Assembly (NCBI RefSeq): GCF_035989305.1
Contig: NZ_CP108514.1
Location: 1,054,001 to 1,118,000, forward strand
Length of the DNA stretch: 64,000 nucleotides
Direction of reading: 5' to 3'
Origin: Streptomyces sp. NBC_01233
GTDB taxonomy: Bacteria > Actinomycetota > Actinomycetes > Streptomycetales > Streptomycetaceae
The notes below the pieces were generated by a model. That model was not told the origin of the DNA. It saw only the letters and a program-made list of their open reading frames with translations, and ran no database searches. Shown piece after piece: positions 7,088-32,405 of this stretch; the stretch's first letter is position 1; every line of letters starts with the position of its first letter. Position numbers and translations under genes: made by a program.

Positions 7088-9403
7088 ATGACCGGGACAA
7101 CAGTGCCGTTCGGTGACAAGTGGCAGGTGTGGGAGCAGTTCGGGCTCCGAGGGGCGGGCTTCCCGGCGGCCGGGGTGCTGCGGCTGGCGCCGGAGGGCCT
7201 GGCGGTGGCGGCGGACAAGTTCGGCGCCCGGGAGGCCCTCACGGGACCACGGTGGAGGGCCTTCGAGGAGGTCTTCGGCGAGGCCGCCGTCGGCACGGCC
7301 CGCGAGCTGCAGCAGATCGCGGCGCAGCCGGCCTTCCAGACCGCGGTGGCCTGGCAGAACCGCGCCGTGCTCGGCCGGGCGATCGCACCGTTCGTCCGAT
7401 GGGAGCCCACCGCGGCGGGTCGCACCAGCGGGCCGCGCCAGCGTGAGGAGTTGGTGGCGCACTACTGGCAGCGGTTCTGCGTGAAGAACGACACCATCGG
7501 GTTCTTCGGCCCGGTCGGCTGGGGTCGGATCGACACCGCAGAGCGCGGCATCCTGGTCGATCCCGGCGAGGGCCTGATCGCACGGTCCGAGGTGTACTTC
7601 TCGAGCTGGTCGATGGATGCGCTAGCCAAGACCATCGACACCGACCCGGCGCTGCGAGACTGGACCGCCCCGCGCCGCGTCCCGTTCGTCCGCATCGACG
7701 AACAGAACGGCGCCCAGAGCGTCACCCTGCCCGGACGCCCCCCGCAGCCGATCACCCCGCCCATCCATCAGGTACTCACCCGCTGCGACGGCACCCGTAC
7801 CGCCCGAGCGATCCGACAGGAGCTCGCCGCCGACCTGCGCCCCGACCAAGTCACCGACATACTCGAGGAGTTGGTCAAGCGACGCTGGATCGTCTGGCGC
7901 CTGGAAATCCCCGCCACCACCTACCCCGAACAGTACCTGCGGGCCTGGCTGGAGGGTATCGGCGATCCGGCGCCCCGGCAGCACGGTCTCGATCTGCTCG
8001 GCGCCCTGGAGCGCGGCCGGGACAGGGTGCAGGCGGTGGGGGACGACGTCGAGGAGCTGTGCGCGGCGCTCGCCGCGCTGGAGAGCGACTTCGCCGAACT
8101 GACCGACACCGCCGCGCAGCGCGAGAAGAGCGAGCACACGGCACCCAACCGGGCCCTGGTCTACTCGGACTGCGTCCGCACCGCGACGGCCCGGGTCGGC
8201 ACCGAGGTGCTGGCGGCGCTGGCCCCGCTCGATCTGCTGATGACCAGCGCGCTGTGGCTGACCTCCCGGCTGGCGGACCAGGTGCTGGGCCTGGCCGAAC
8301 AGGTCTACGACCGGCTCGCCGAGGCGGCGGGCGAGGGCGGCCGGGTAGACCTGGCCGCCTTCTGGTTCGCCTGCATGCCGATCCTGCACGGTGACGCGGT
8401 CACCGGGGCGGCGGAGATCCAGCGCGAGTTCTGGCGGCGCTGGGACGGGATTCTGGGCCGGCCCGCAACCGACGGTCGGCTCCGGGTGGCCTCGGCGGAC
8501 ATCGCCGACCGCGTCCGGGAGGCCTTCGGCGAGCGGGGCGCGAGCTGGACGGCGGCGCGTTACCTCAGCCCGGACGTGATGATCGCGGTGGAGGACGAGG
8601 AAGCGGCGGAGCGCGGTGAGTTCGAGCTGGTGCTCGGCGAGCTGCACGTCGCCACCAATACCCTCGGCAACTCGCTCTTCGTCAACCAGCACCCCGCGCC
8701 GGAGGAGCTGTTCGCGCAGACCGGCCGGGACCACCCCGGGCCCCGGTTGATGCCGCTGCTGCCCAAGGAGCACAAGTCGCGGCTCTCCGCCCGCGTCCGG
8801 CACTTCCTGGTGCGCCCCGAGGACTACTACGTCGCGCTGCTGGACCACACAGCCGACCCGAACCGCCCCCGGACGGTACTGAGCGCCGACGTCGCGGTGG
8901 AGCGGCGGGAGGGCCGGCTGGTCGTGGTGCTGCCCGATGGCGCGGTCTTCGACGTGCTGGACGTGTTCAGCCACGCGCTGACCACCCTGGTGATGGACCT
9001 CTGCCGACTGCTCCCGGACGCCGACCACTCGCCGCGCGTCACGGTGGACCGGATGGTGCTGGCCCGCGAGACCTGGCGCTTCACCGGCGCGGGCCTGGAG
9101 TTCGCCAGGGAGAAGAGCGAGGCCCGCCGCTTCGTCCGGGCCCGCCGCTGGTGGGCGGGGGCGGAGCTGCCCAGGTTCGTCTTCGTGGTGTCGCCGTCCG
9201 AACCCCGGCCGTTCTTCGTGGACTTCGAGAGCCCGGCGTACGTGAACCTCTTCGCCAAGGCCGTCCGCCGGCTGGCCACCAAGGACCCGGAGGGCCGGCT
9301 GACCCTGACCGAGATGCTCCCGACCCCCGAGCAGTCCTGGCTCACCGACGAGCAGGGCAACCGCTACACCTCGGAGCTGCGTTTCGTGGTGGTCGAGGAC
9401 TGA
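7088..9403 (+). CDS. LanB-like (lantibiotic dehydratase N-terminal domain) enzyme 2, PEARL-like
   Basis: Predicted 771 aa. The ATG at 7088 follows GGCAGGGAGAG; the open frame extends further up but overlaps the carrier protein out of frame. It is a paralogue of the protein at 1,849, co-linear throughout, with the same KNDTIGFFGPVGWG motif, the same SPDVM segment and the same C-terminal VSPSEPRPFFVDFES block. It also stops at about 770 aa with no elimination domain. Two paralogues in one operon may act on different substrates or form a heterodimer. The last gene of the operon; a long hairpin follows 12 bases after the stop. Confidence 0.83.
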   Translation: MTGTTVPFGDKWQVWEQFGLRGAGFPAAGVLRLAPEGLAVAADKFGAREALTGPRWRAFEEVFGEAAVGTARELQQIAAQPAFQTAVAWQNRAVLGRAIAPFVRWEPTAAGRTSGPRQREELVAHYWQRFCVKNDTIGFFGPVGWGRIDTAERGILVDPGEGLIARSEVYFSSWSMDALAKTIDTDPALRDWTAPRRVPFVRIDEQNGAQSVTLPGRPPQPITPPIHQVLTRCDGTRTARAIRQELAADLRPDQVTDILEELVKRRWIVWRLEIPATTYPEQYLRAWLEGIGDPAPRQHGLDLLGALERGRDRVQAVGDDVEELCAALAALESDFAELTDTAAQREKSEHTAPNRALVYSDCVRTATARVGTEVLAALAPLDLLMTSALWLTSRLADQVLGLAEQVYDRLAEAAGEGGRVDLAAFWFACMPILHGDAVTGAAEIQREFWRRWDGILGRPATDGRLRVASADIADRVREAFGERGASWTAARYLSPDVMIAVEDEEAAERGEFELVLGELHVATNTLGNSLFVNQHPAPEELFAQTGRDHPGPRLMPLLPKEHKSRLSARVRHFLVRPEDYYVALLDHTADPNRPRTVLSADVAVERREGRLVVVLPDGAVFDVLDVFSHALTTLVMDLCRLLPDADHSPRVTVDRMVLARETWRFTGAGLEFAREKSEARRFVRARRWWAGAELPRFVFVVSPSEPRPFFVDFESPAYVNLFAKAVRRLATKDPEGRLTLTEMLPTPEQSWLTDEQGNRYTSELRFVVVED
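7454..7941 (+). repeat. Near-identical paralogous tract, copy 2 (pairs with 2215-2702)
   Basis: Second copy of the almost invariant 488-bp tract described for 2215-2702. A shorter, highly conserved block also occurs near the 5' ends (about 1,919-2,010 versus 7,158-7,250). Confidence 0.9.
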
Positions 9404-9414
9404 CGGACCTTCAA

Positions 9415-9460
9415 CAGAAGGCGGGCCGCTCCCGGCAGGACGGGGGCGGCCCGCCTTCTG
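9415..9460 (+). terminator. Strong hairpin terminator after LanB-like gene 2
   Basis: Twenty-base arms (9415-9434 and 9441-9460) pair with one G-U wobble around a 6-base loop. It starts 11 bases past the stop of the + strand operon and sits between convergent transcripts. Confidence 0.85.
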
Positions 9461-9465
9461 CCATG

Positions 9466-9512
9466 TACACCGCCGGGAACCCGTACACCGCCGGGAACCC
9501 GTACGCCTCCGG
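9466..9512 (+). repeat. 18-bp tandem repeat, about 2.5 copies
   Basis: The unit tacaccgccgggaacccg occurs at 9466 and 9484, followed by a decayed third copy. In the + frame it spells YTAGNP twice. It lies between two hairpins; no ribosome site precedes the ATG at 9463. Confidence 0.7.
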
Positions 9513-9517
9513 AAACG

Positions 9518-9562
9518 CCGCGGTGGCGGGGCACTCCCCCCAGGGGTGCCCCGCCACCGCGG
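9518..9562 (-). terminator. Hairpin terminator facing the oxygenase gene
   Basis: Seventeen-base perfect arms (9518-9534 and 9546-9562) with a C/G-rich loop lie 29 bases past the - strand oxygenase stop. With the hairpin at 9415 it insulates the two convergent operons. Confidence 0.78.
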
Positions 9563-9590
9563 TGCTCGTACCGGCCGGTCGGGCCGGTGC

Positions 9591-10576
9591 TCAGCCGACC
9601 AGTACGTGCCCGTCGTCCGCCCGGTGGACGCGCGACCGGCGCAGGTTCTGGACGGCGAAGGTGCGCTGCAGCCAGCGGTCCCGGCCGTCGTAGTGCGGGG
9701 TGAACCCCGTCCGCCCGTGCACCGTCACCCGGTTGTCCACGATCGCGAGGTCACCGGGGGTCAGGTAGTGGGTGAGCGCGTGCTCGGCGAACAAGGCCTG
9801 CAGCTCCCGCATCGCGGCGTCGGCCCGCCGGGTCAGCGGGCCGGTGGCCGCGAAGTCCACCTGGACGTCCGGGTCCTCGGGTGCGCCGCTCAGCACCGCG
9901 TGCGGCTGCGACTCCCCCGGGGGCAGGCCGAACGAGGGCGGTGGGGCGCTGACGAACTCCGGCCGGAACAGCACCTCGCGGCTCTCGTCGCTCAGCAGCC
10001 GGGCCACCTGCCGAATGGAGGCCGTCCGCAGCCCGGCCACCCGGTCGTGGTCGGCCCGCAGGCAGAGCAGCAGGACGTAGTCCGGGCGGTGCGGGTGGAA
10101 GACGTTCTCGTTGTGGAAGGTCAGATGCACCGATCCCTCGTTGCCCTGGAACTCCTCGTTGCCGGGCACCGGGATGACGTCGTGCACCATCGCGCCGGAC
10201 TTCTCCGGCCGGAAGGAGATCGGATCGCCCAGCGTGTTGGTGACGAGCATCAGCGCGGCCGCGGCGACGGTCGCCTCCCGCTGCACCGAACCGCTCACCA
10301 TCGGCGTCCCGGGGACGAGTGCCGGGTCCACCGGCAGTCCCCGGATCACGAACGCCCCGGCGGGGCCGGAGTCGCGCCGGAAGGCCGCCAGCGACTTCCG
10401 CAGCGAGACCGGCAGGTCGTGCCAGCGCCGCCCGGCCTCCCGCAGCCATGCCGCGTCGTCGATCCGGCTGCCGGCCGTCGACAGCAGCGCTCTCGCCACC
10501 TCTTCGACCGCCAGCGTGTCGGCTCTGTTCAGGGTCATCCCGTCGGCATGGGTGCCGACCTCGAGGCCCATCGACA

Positions 10577-10577
<1 letters not shown>
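9591..10577 (-). CDS. Fe(II)/2-oxoglutarate oxygenase, clavaminate synthase/AsnO-VioC type
   Basis: Predicted 328 aa. The ATG at 10577 shares one base with the NRPS-1 stop (TGATG), so the two are translationally coupled. It resembles amino-acid beta-hydroxylases of the clavaminate-synthase family (AsnO, VioC, OrfP). Visible residues: FVIRGLPVD near residue 85; the iron site HNENVFHPHRPDY (His-X-Glu, about 160); the distal His in VTVHGRTGFTPHYDGRDRW, followed by the Arg that binds 2-oxoglutarate (RWLQRTF). AsnO has a similar length and acts on free Asn. Two A domains here have Asn-type codes, so beta-hydroxy-Asn is a fair prediction, but Arg or ureido amino acids are alternatives. Confidence 0.88.
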
Positions 10578-17905
<7,328 letters not shown>

Positions 17906-18037
17906 CCTTCGCCTTCCTGATACCTGCCGTAGATTGACCCCGGACCCGGGCGCACTGACCGAACCCAGGCTGCACACCGGGCGGCAGGCGCTAGCAGGGT
18001 CAGCGCGGCGCTCTTTCAGGCAGGTAAGACTGCGTGT

Positions 18038-19372
18038 GTGAGTGCCCGTCCTTCTCTGTGGCCCACCGACCGGTCCGAGCAGCATCGACGCATGACCGAC
18101 AAGGTGCCGCCGTTGCTGCGCAATCGGGACTTCCTGCTGCTCTGGCAAGGTTCCGCGGTGTCGAGCCTCGGCTCGAACGCCTCCACCGTCGCCTACGCGC
18201 TGCTGGTGCTGGCCCTGACCGGCTCGCCCGCCGACGCGGGCTTCACCGGCTTCGTCGCGCTGCTCCCGCAGTTGCTGTTCCAGCTGCCGGCCGGAGCACT
18301 GGTCGACCGGTGGAACCGCAAGCGGGCGATGATCTGGTGCGACGTGTTGCGCGGCCTCACCGTCGGCAGCGTCGCGGCCGCCCTGCTCGCCGGACACCTG
18401 TATCTGGCCCACGTGCTGGTGGCGGGCTTCGTCGAGGGCACCCTCACCGTCTGCTTCCGGATCGCCGCCTCGGCGGCGGTACCCAATGTGGTGCATCCCT
18501 CCCAACTCGCGCTGGCGCTCTCGCGCAACGAGGCCCGGGCACGGGGCGCCGCCATGCTCGGCCAGCCGCTCGGTGGAGTCCTGTTCGGGCTCGGCCGGGC
18601 CGTCCCGTTCCTCTTCGACGCGTTCAGCTACCTGGTGTCGCTGGGCGCACTGCTGATGATCCGGAAGGACTTCCAGGTCGAGCGCCCGGCGCAGCCCGGA
18701 CGGCCAGGGCGGTTGGGGCAGCTGGGGCAGCTGGGCGTCGAGATCGGCGAGGGCGTGCGCTGGCTCTGGCGGCAGCCCTTCCTGCGGACCACCACCTTCC
18801 TGATCGCGGGCAGCAACCTGCTCTTCCAGGCCCTGTTCCTGACCGTCCTCGTGAGCGCCCGGCGGCACGGCGGGTCGTCCGCCGCGATCGGCGTGATGTT
18901 CGGCGTCGCTGCGGTCGGCGGTGTGGTCGGCTCTCTGGTCGCCCCCGCGCTGGAGCGCCGGCTGTTGATGAAGGTGGTGGTGATCGGGGCCAACTGGGCC
19001 TGGGCGCTGCTCGTTCCGCTACTGCTGGTCGTGCGGAACCCGTACCTGATCGGCGCGGTGTACGCGCTGATGTGCTTCGTCGGCCCGGTCTGGAACGTGG
19101 TGATCTCCGCCTACCAGCTCGCCGTGACCCCCGACCGGATGCGGGGCCGGGTGCTCGGTGCGGCGGGCATGGTCGCGTTCGGCGCCGTCCCGCTCGGCTC
19201 GCTGATCGGCGGTCTGCTGCTGAGCCGCTACGGCGCCGACACCACGGTGTGGCTGCTGGCCGGCTGGATGGCCCTGCTCGCCGTCGTTTCCACCGTCAGC
19301 CCTGCCGTCCGCGCCGCCCCGGGCCTCACCGAGGCCACCCCCCTCGAACCCCAGTCGGCCACCGCCCGCTGA
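18038..19372 (+). CDS. MFS transporter, drug-exporter type
   Basis: Predicted 444 aa from GTG 18038, or 426 aa from ATG 18092 (MTDKVPP); neither has a strong ribosome site, and most MFS proteins of this group begin like the shorter form. About 12 hydrophobic segments; the loop 2-3 motif appears as GALVDRWNRKRAMIW. The middle loop (about residues 210-240) carries short repeats PGRPGRLGQLGQLG. It is divergent from NRPS-1 with 132 bases between, so a shared promoter region is likely. The role is probably export of, or self-resistance to, the peptide product (inference). Confidence 0.9.
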   Translation: MSARPSLWPTDRSEQHRRMTDKVPPLLRNRDFLLLWQGSAVSSLGSNASTVAYALLVLALTGSPADAGFTGFVALLPQLLFQLPAGALVDRWNRKRAMIWCDVLRGLTVGSVAAALLAGHLYLAHVLVAGFVEGTLTVCFRIAASAAVPNVVHPSQLALALSRNEARARGAAMLGQPLGGVLFGLGRAVPFLFDAFSYLVSLGALLMIRKDFQVERPAQPGRPGRLGQLGQLGVEIGEGVRWLWRQPFLRTTTFLIAGSNLLFQALFLTVLVSARRHGGSSAAIGVMFGVAAVGGVVGSLVAPALERRLLMKVVVIGANWAWALLVPLLLVVRNPYLIGAVYALMCFVGPVWNVVISAYQLAVTPDRMRGRVLGAAGMVAFGAVPLGSLIGGLLLSRYGADTTVWLLAGWMALLAVVSTVSPAVRAAPGLTEATPLEPQSATAR

Positions 19373-19681
19373 ACCCGGCGGCGACGCTTCACCGTCCCGA
19401 CGGTGCGAACGCGGTCGACGCCGGCGGCACACATGGCCGCGACTGTTGCTTCCGAGACGGCGTAGCGAGCTGAAGTCGGGGTTGCCGCTGCCGGGAGCCA
19501 CATGACTTCCACCGTCCAACCCCTGGCCAGGCCATTCCCCAGGCTCCGGCGCCTTGGCCGACCCAAGCCGTCACCGCCATTTTGGTCGCGGAGTTGACCG
19601 GTGAGTGCCTGTCGGTGATGCCGCGCGAGGCCCAGCGCCAGGCCGGCCTGCAGGCGTCCCCAACCTCTCGAGGCTGACGCG
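19373..19681. other. Intergenic stretch without a supportable gene
   Basis: Only short open frames with no recognisable family are present. The sequence leads straight into a degenerate LuxR-type relic, so it may include decayed 5' parts of that gene. Confidence 0.5.
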
Positions 19682-20150
19682 ATGGGGCGTGGCATCCATT
19701 CTCTCACGCTCTACCAGGACAGTGTGCGCAACGACGCCGCCACCTTCGCCTACGCGCAGTGGATGACCGAACGGGGCGCAGAGGTACGCACCGCGCCCGT
19801 CCTGCCGCCGAGTTTGCTGATCTTCTGCCGACAGGTCGCCGTGGTACCGATCGACCCCGCCAACACCCGCCTGGGCGCTCTGTGCACCCGCGAGCCGGCC
19901 GTCATCGCCACCTTGGTCGCCCTGTTCGAGCAGGCCTGAGAGGCGGACGTCCCCCCTCGGCACCGACGCCGGGCGCGACACCCGGACCGGACTGGACGCG
20001 ACCGAGAAGCAACCGCTAATGCTCCTTGCCGCCGGTCTGACCGACGAAACGGCGGCCAAGAGGCCGGGCGTCTCCCCGCGTACCATCCCGTCGGCAGATG
20101 GCCGCGCTCATGGAACTCGTCGAAGCGGCGGGCTGCGCGAAGCGGGAGGC
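19682..20150 (+). pseudogene. Decayed LuxR/TrmB-type regulator fragment
   Basis: The frame from 19682 to 19939 encodes the sensor-domain core typical of actinobacterial TrmB/LuxR regulators (LYQDSVRND, TERGAEVRTAPVLPP, VVPIDPANTRLGALC, VALFEQA). It stops there; the missing C-terminal helix-turn-helix is readable downstream in other frames (LDATEKQ, LLAAGLTDETAAK, SPRTI, then MAALMEL). The 5' part is absent. At least two frame changes and an N-terminal loss make this a pseudogene, lying between the two NRPS genes. Confidence 0.72.
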
Positions 20151-20223
20151 TGGGGGCCTGTGCCGTCCGACGCGCAGCTCCTCGCGCCCTGACTGTGGTT
20201 GCTCGGTTGCCCAATGGCGAATC

Positions 20224-29754
<9,531 letters not shown>

Positions 29755-29985
29755 CGGCTACCTCCACGGATCCCCATGACGCACACCGCGTCCGTCGCGC
29801 AGCCTGCCTGGCACGGGCCCCGGGACGCCAGGGACGGACCGGCAGCGGTCGGTTGCCGGTCCTGCTGCGCGTCTGTCTCTGGTCCGGGCGCGCTGCGGCG
29901 GGCACGCTCGCCCCGTACCGAATCAACGACACACCCCGCACCGGGCACTCGTGCCGGCAGGGCGACACGCCAAGGAGGGCCGTTC
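29755..29985. promoter_or_regulatory. Divergent promoter region between NRPS-2 and mbtH operon
   Basis: A 231-bp gap separates the NRPS-2 GTG from the MbtH ATG on opposite strands, so both promoters must lie here or nearby. I could not pick convincing -10/-35 boxes. AAGGAGGG just before 29,986 is the MbtH ribosome site. Confidence 0.5.
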
Positions 29986-30204
29986 ATGGCCGAGGAAGAC
30001 GCCGACACCCGCCCCTACCTGGTCGTGCTCAACGACGAGGAGCAGTACTCGATCTGGCTCGCCGACCGGGAGCTGCCGCTCGGTTGGCGCGCCGAGGGCA
30101 CCAGGGGCAGCCGCGAGGAGTGCCTGGCGCACATCGGCACCGTGTGGACGGACATGCGCCCGCTCAGCCTGCGGCAGCGCATGGAGCAGACAGCGCGCGG
30201 TTAG
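29986..30204 (+). CDS. MbtH-like NRPS chaperone
   Basis: Predicted 72 aa; ATG 29986 preceded by AAGGAGGG. Family hallmarks are all present: YLVVLNDEEQYSIW, LPLGWRAEG, CLAHIGTVWTDMRPLSLR. The third conserved Trp is in VWTDMRP. The usual P after SIW is L here. MbtH proteins bind adenylation domains and are often needed for their folding or activity, so this one probably serves the A domains of NRPS-1 and NRPS-2. First gene of the mbtH-sbnA-sbnB operon. Confidence 0.95.
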   Translation: MAEEDADTRPYLVVLNDEEQYSIWLADRELPLGWRAEGTRGSREECLAHIGTVWTDMRPLSLRQRMEQTARG

Positions 30205-30209
30205 CGACG

Positions 30210-31289
30210 ATGAACACGCCTGCCCCGTCCCTGCCCAGCACGTGGGCGCGAACTCTCTGGGAACCGACTATGCGCGAATCTGACGGCGGGCCGTCCGGGG
30301 TGCTCGGCACCATCGGCGGCACGCCGCTCGTGGAGCTGACCAGGCTCGACCCGTCGAGCCCGTTCCGGATGTACGCCAAGCTGGAGGCCCACAACCCCGG
30401 CGGCAGCATCAAGGACCGGTCCGCGCTGGAAATGCTCCAGGACCGGATCCGCGACGGCCGGCTCGTCCCCGGGCGGTCCGTGGTGGTCGAGTCCAGCTCA
30501 GGCAATCTGGGTATCGGGCTGGCCCAGGTGTGCGGGTACTTCGGGCTCCGCTTCATCTGCGTGGTGGACCCGAGGACCAACAGACAGAACATCGCGATCA
30601 TGCGGGCACTGGGCGCCGAGGTCGAGGTGGTCACCGAAACCGACCCGGCCACCGGCGAGTACCTGCCGATGCGGATCCGCCGGGTCCGGGAGCTGGTCGA
30701 GCGGATCGACCACGCCTACTGGCCGGACCAGTACTCCAACCTCCTCAACCCGCGCGCCCACCACGCCACCATGCGGGAGATCTTCGAGGAGGTGCCCGGC
30801 GGGGTGGACTACCTGTTCTGCGCGACCAGCTCCTGCGGCACCCTGCGGGGCTGTGCGGAGTACGCGCGGGCCAACCGCCTGCCGGTGACGATCGTCGCGG
30901 TGGACGCCGAGGGCAGTGTCCTCTTCGGCAACGCCCCGGGCCCCCGGCTGATCCCCGGCCACGGCGCGGCCGTCCGGCCGAAGCTGTACGGCGAGGGGCT
31001 GGCCGACGCGGTGGTGCACGTCGCCGACCTCGACTGCGTGGTCAGCTGCCGCCGGCTCGCCGCCCGCGAGTCGATCCTGGCCGGCGGCTCCTCCGGCGGG
31101 GTGGTGGCCGCGGCGCTGAGCATGCGCGACCGCATCCCGCCCGGCTCCACCTGCGCGCTGGTCTTCCCCGACCGGGGCGAGCGCTACCTCGACACGATCT
31201 ACGACGACGACTGGGTGACGGCACGCTTCGGCGACGTCTCCCACCTCTGGAAGGAAAGGAAGTCGACCATGGGGGTGGCATCGTGCTGA
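30210..31289 (+). CDS. sbnA: SbnA-like N-(2-amino-2-carboxyethyl)-L-glutamate synthase
   Basis: Predicted 359 aa from ATG 30210, or 339 aa from ATG 30270; SbnA homologues are about 325 aa, so the later start is possible. Cysteine-synthase-family PLP enzyme: GTIGGTPLVELTRL, the PLP lysine in NPGGSIKDR, the loop ESSSGNLGIG and GGSSGG binding the PLP phosphate. The pair SbnA/SbnB makes L-2,3-diaminopropionate: SbnA joins O-phosphoserine and glutamate to N-(2-amino-2-carboxyethyl)-glutamate. Its overlap with the next gene (GTGCTGA) indicates coupled translation. Confidence 0.92.
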   Translation: MNTPAPSLPSTWARTLWEPTMRESDGGPSGVLGTIGGTPLVELTRLDPSSPFRMYAKLEAHNPGGSIKDRSALEMLQDRIRDGRLVPGRSVVVESSSGNLGIGLAQVCGYFGLRFICVVDPRTNRQNIAIMRALGAEVEVVTETDPATGEYLPMRIRRVRELVERIDHAYWPDQYSNLLNPRAHHATMREIFEEVPGGVDYLFCATSSCGTLRGCAEYARANRLPVTIVAVDAEGSVLFGNAPGPRLIPGHGAAVRPKLYGEGLADAVVHVADLDCVVSCRRLAARESILAGGSSGGVVAAALSMRDRIPPGSTCALVFPDRGERYLDTIYDDDWVTARFGDVSHLWKERKSTMGVASC

Positions 31290-32272
31290 TTCTGGGAGCC
31301 GGTCAGGTCCGGCAGGCCCTCGACGGCGCCGAGTCGGAGGTGGTGGAAGCGGTGCGCCAGGCGTACCGGCTGCACGAGCGCGGGCTGACCGAACTCCCGC
31401 ACTCGGTCTTCCTGCGCTTCCCCGACAACGCCCGCAACCGGATCATCGGGCTGCCCGCGTACCTCGGGGACGACTCCCCCGTGGCCGGGATCAAGTGGAT
31501 CTCCTCCTTCCCCGGCAACGTGGCCGCCGGGCTGGAGCGGGCCTCCGCGGCGCTCATCCTGAACTCGATGCGGACCGGGCAGCCGGAGGCGCTGCTGGAG
31601 GCCTCGGTCATCTCGGCCCGCCGCACGGCGGCCAGTGCCGCCCTCGCCGCCGGCACGCTCGCGCCCGCGGGGCCGCAGACCGGTGTCTCGCTGATCGGCT
31701 GCGGCGTGATCAACTTCGAGGTGCTGGTGTTCCTGAGCGCCCTCCTCCCGGAGCTGGACACCGTGACCGTCTTCGACCTGGACCGGAGCCGGGCCGAGTC
31801 GTTCGCCGCCCGCTGCACGGCCCGCCGGCCCGGCGTCAAGGTGACTGTGGCCGACCGGGTCGAGGACGCGCTCGCCGCCCACCGCCTGATCGCGCTCGCC
31901 ACCACCGCCTCGACACCCCACCTCGCCGTCGAGTCCTGCCGCCCGGGCACCCTGCTGCTCCACCTGTCGCTGCGCGACCTCACGCCGGAGACCATCCTGG
32001 CCGGCGTCAACATCGTCGACGACGCCGACCACGTCTGCCGGGAGGCGACCTCGCTGCACCTGACCGAACAGCAGGTCGGGAACCGCGACTTCATCACGGC
32101 CTCGCTCGGCGAGGTCCTGGCCGACGACGGCTACCGGCGCGACGAGACCGCCCTGACCATTTTCTCCCCCTTCGGCCTGGGCATCCTCGACCTCGCCGTC
32201 GCCGACCTCGTCCGCCGCACCGCCGACCACCTCGGCCTCGGCACGCGCATCCCGGACTTCCTCCCCAGCTAA
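31283..32272 (+). CDS. sbnB: SbnB-like N-(2-amino-2-carboxyethyl)-L-glutamate dehydrogenase
   Basis: Predicted 329 aa. GTG at 31283 overlaps the sbnA stop; the open frame extends further up but there it only shadows sbnA. Member of the ornithine cyclodeaminase/mu-crystallin family. Visible: LPAYLGDDSPVAGIKWISSFPGN, the Rossmann segment VSLIGCGVINFEVL, VNIVDDADHVCREATSLHL, and FSPFGLGILDLAVA near the C-terminus. SbnB oxidises the SbnA product with NAD to release L-2,3-diaminopropionate and 2-oxoglutarate. Dap is either an NRPS substrate here or is first carbamoylated by the OTC-like enzyme (inference). Confidence 0.92.
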   Translation: MLILGAGQVRQALDGAESEVVEAVRQAYRLHERGLTELPHSVFLRFPDNARNRIIGLPAYLGDDSPVAGIKWISSFPGNVAAGLERASAALILNSMRTGQPEALLEASVISARRTAASAALAAGTLAPAGPQTGVSLIGCGVINFEVLVFLSALLPELDTVTVFDLDRSRAESFAARCTARRPGVKVTVADRVEDALAAHRLIALATTASTPHLAVESCRPGTLLLHLSLRDLTPETILAGVNIVDDADHVCREATSLHLTEQQVGNRDFITASLGEVLADDGYRRDETALTIFSPFGLGILDLAVADLVRRTADHLGLGTRIPDFLPS

Positions 32273-32394
32273 CCGATCAGGATGGGGCACCCAAGGGGGC
32301 GCGAGGCTCTGCTTGTCAACTGCGTGCGCGAAGCGGAAGGCACGGCGTGTGTCCTCCCTGCTACCGCAGTTCCCCACGCCCCCATCCTGATCGG
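32273..32394. repeat. 15-bp perfect inverted repeat with 92-bp spacer
   Basis: The arms ccgatcaggatgggg (32273-32287) and its exact reverse complement (32380-32394) lie between convergent sbnB and the LAL regulator, the left arm directly after the sbnB TAA. The spacer is long for a terminator. Operator pair, recombination scar or very long hairpin are all possible. Confidence 0.8.
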
Positions 32395-32405
32395 GTACCC
32401 ATCGG

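Noticed and set aside
9463..9693. Peptide starting MYTAGNPYTAG as a precursor for the LanB-like enzymes
   Set aside because: The ATG follows a terminator with no ribosome site, and the frame soon runs antisense into the oxygenase gene. Kept only as a repeat.
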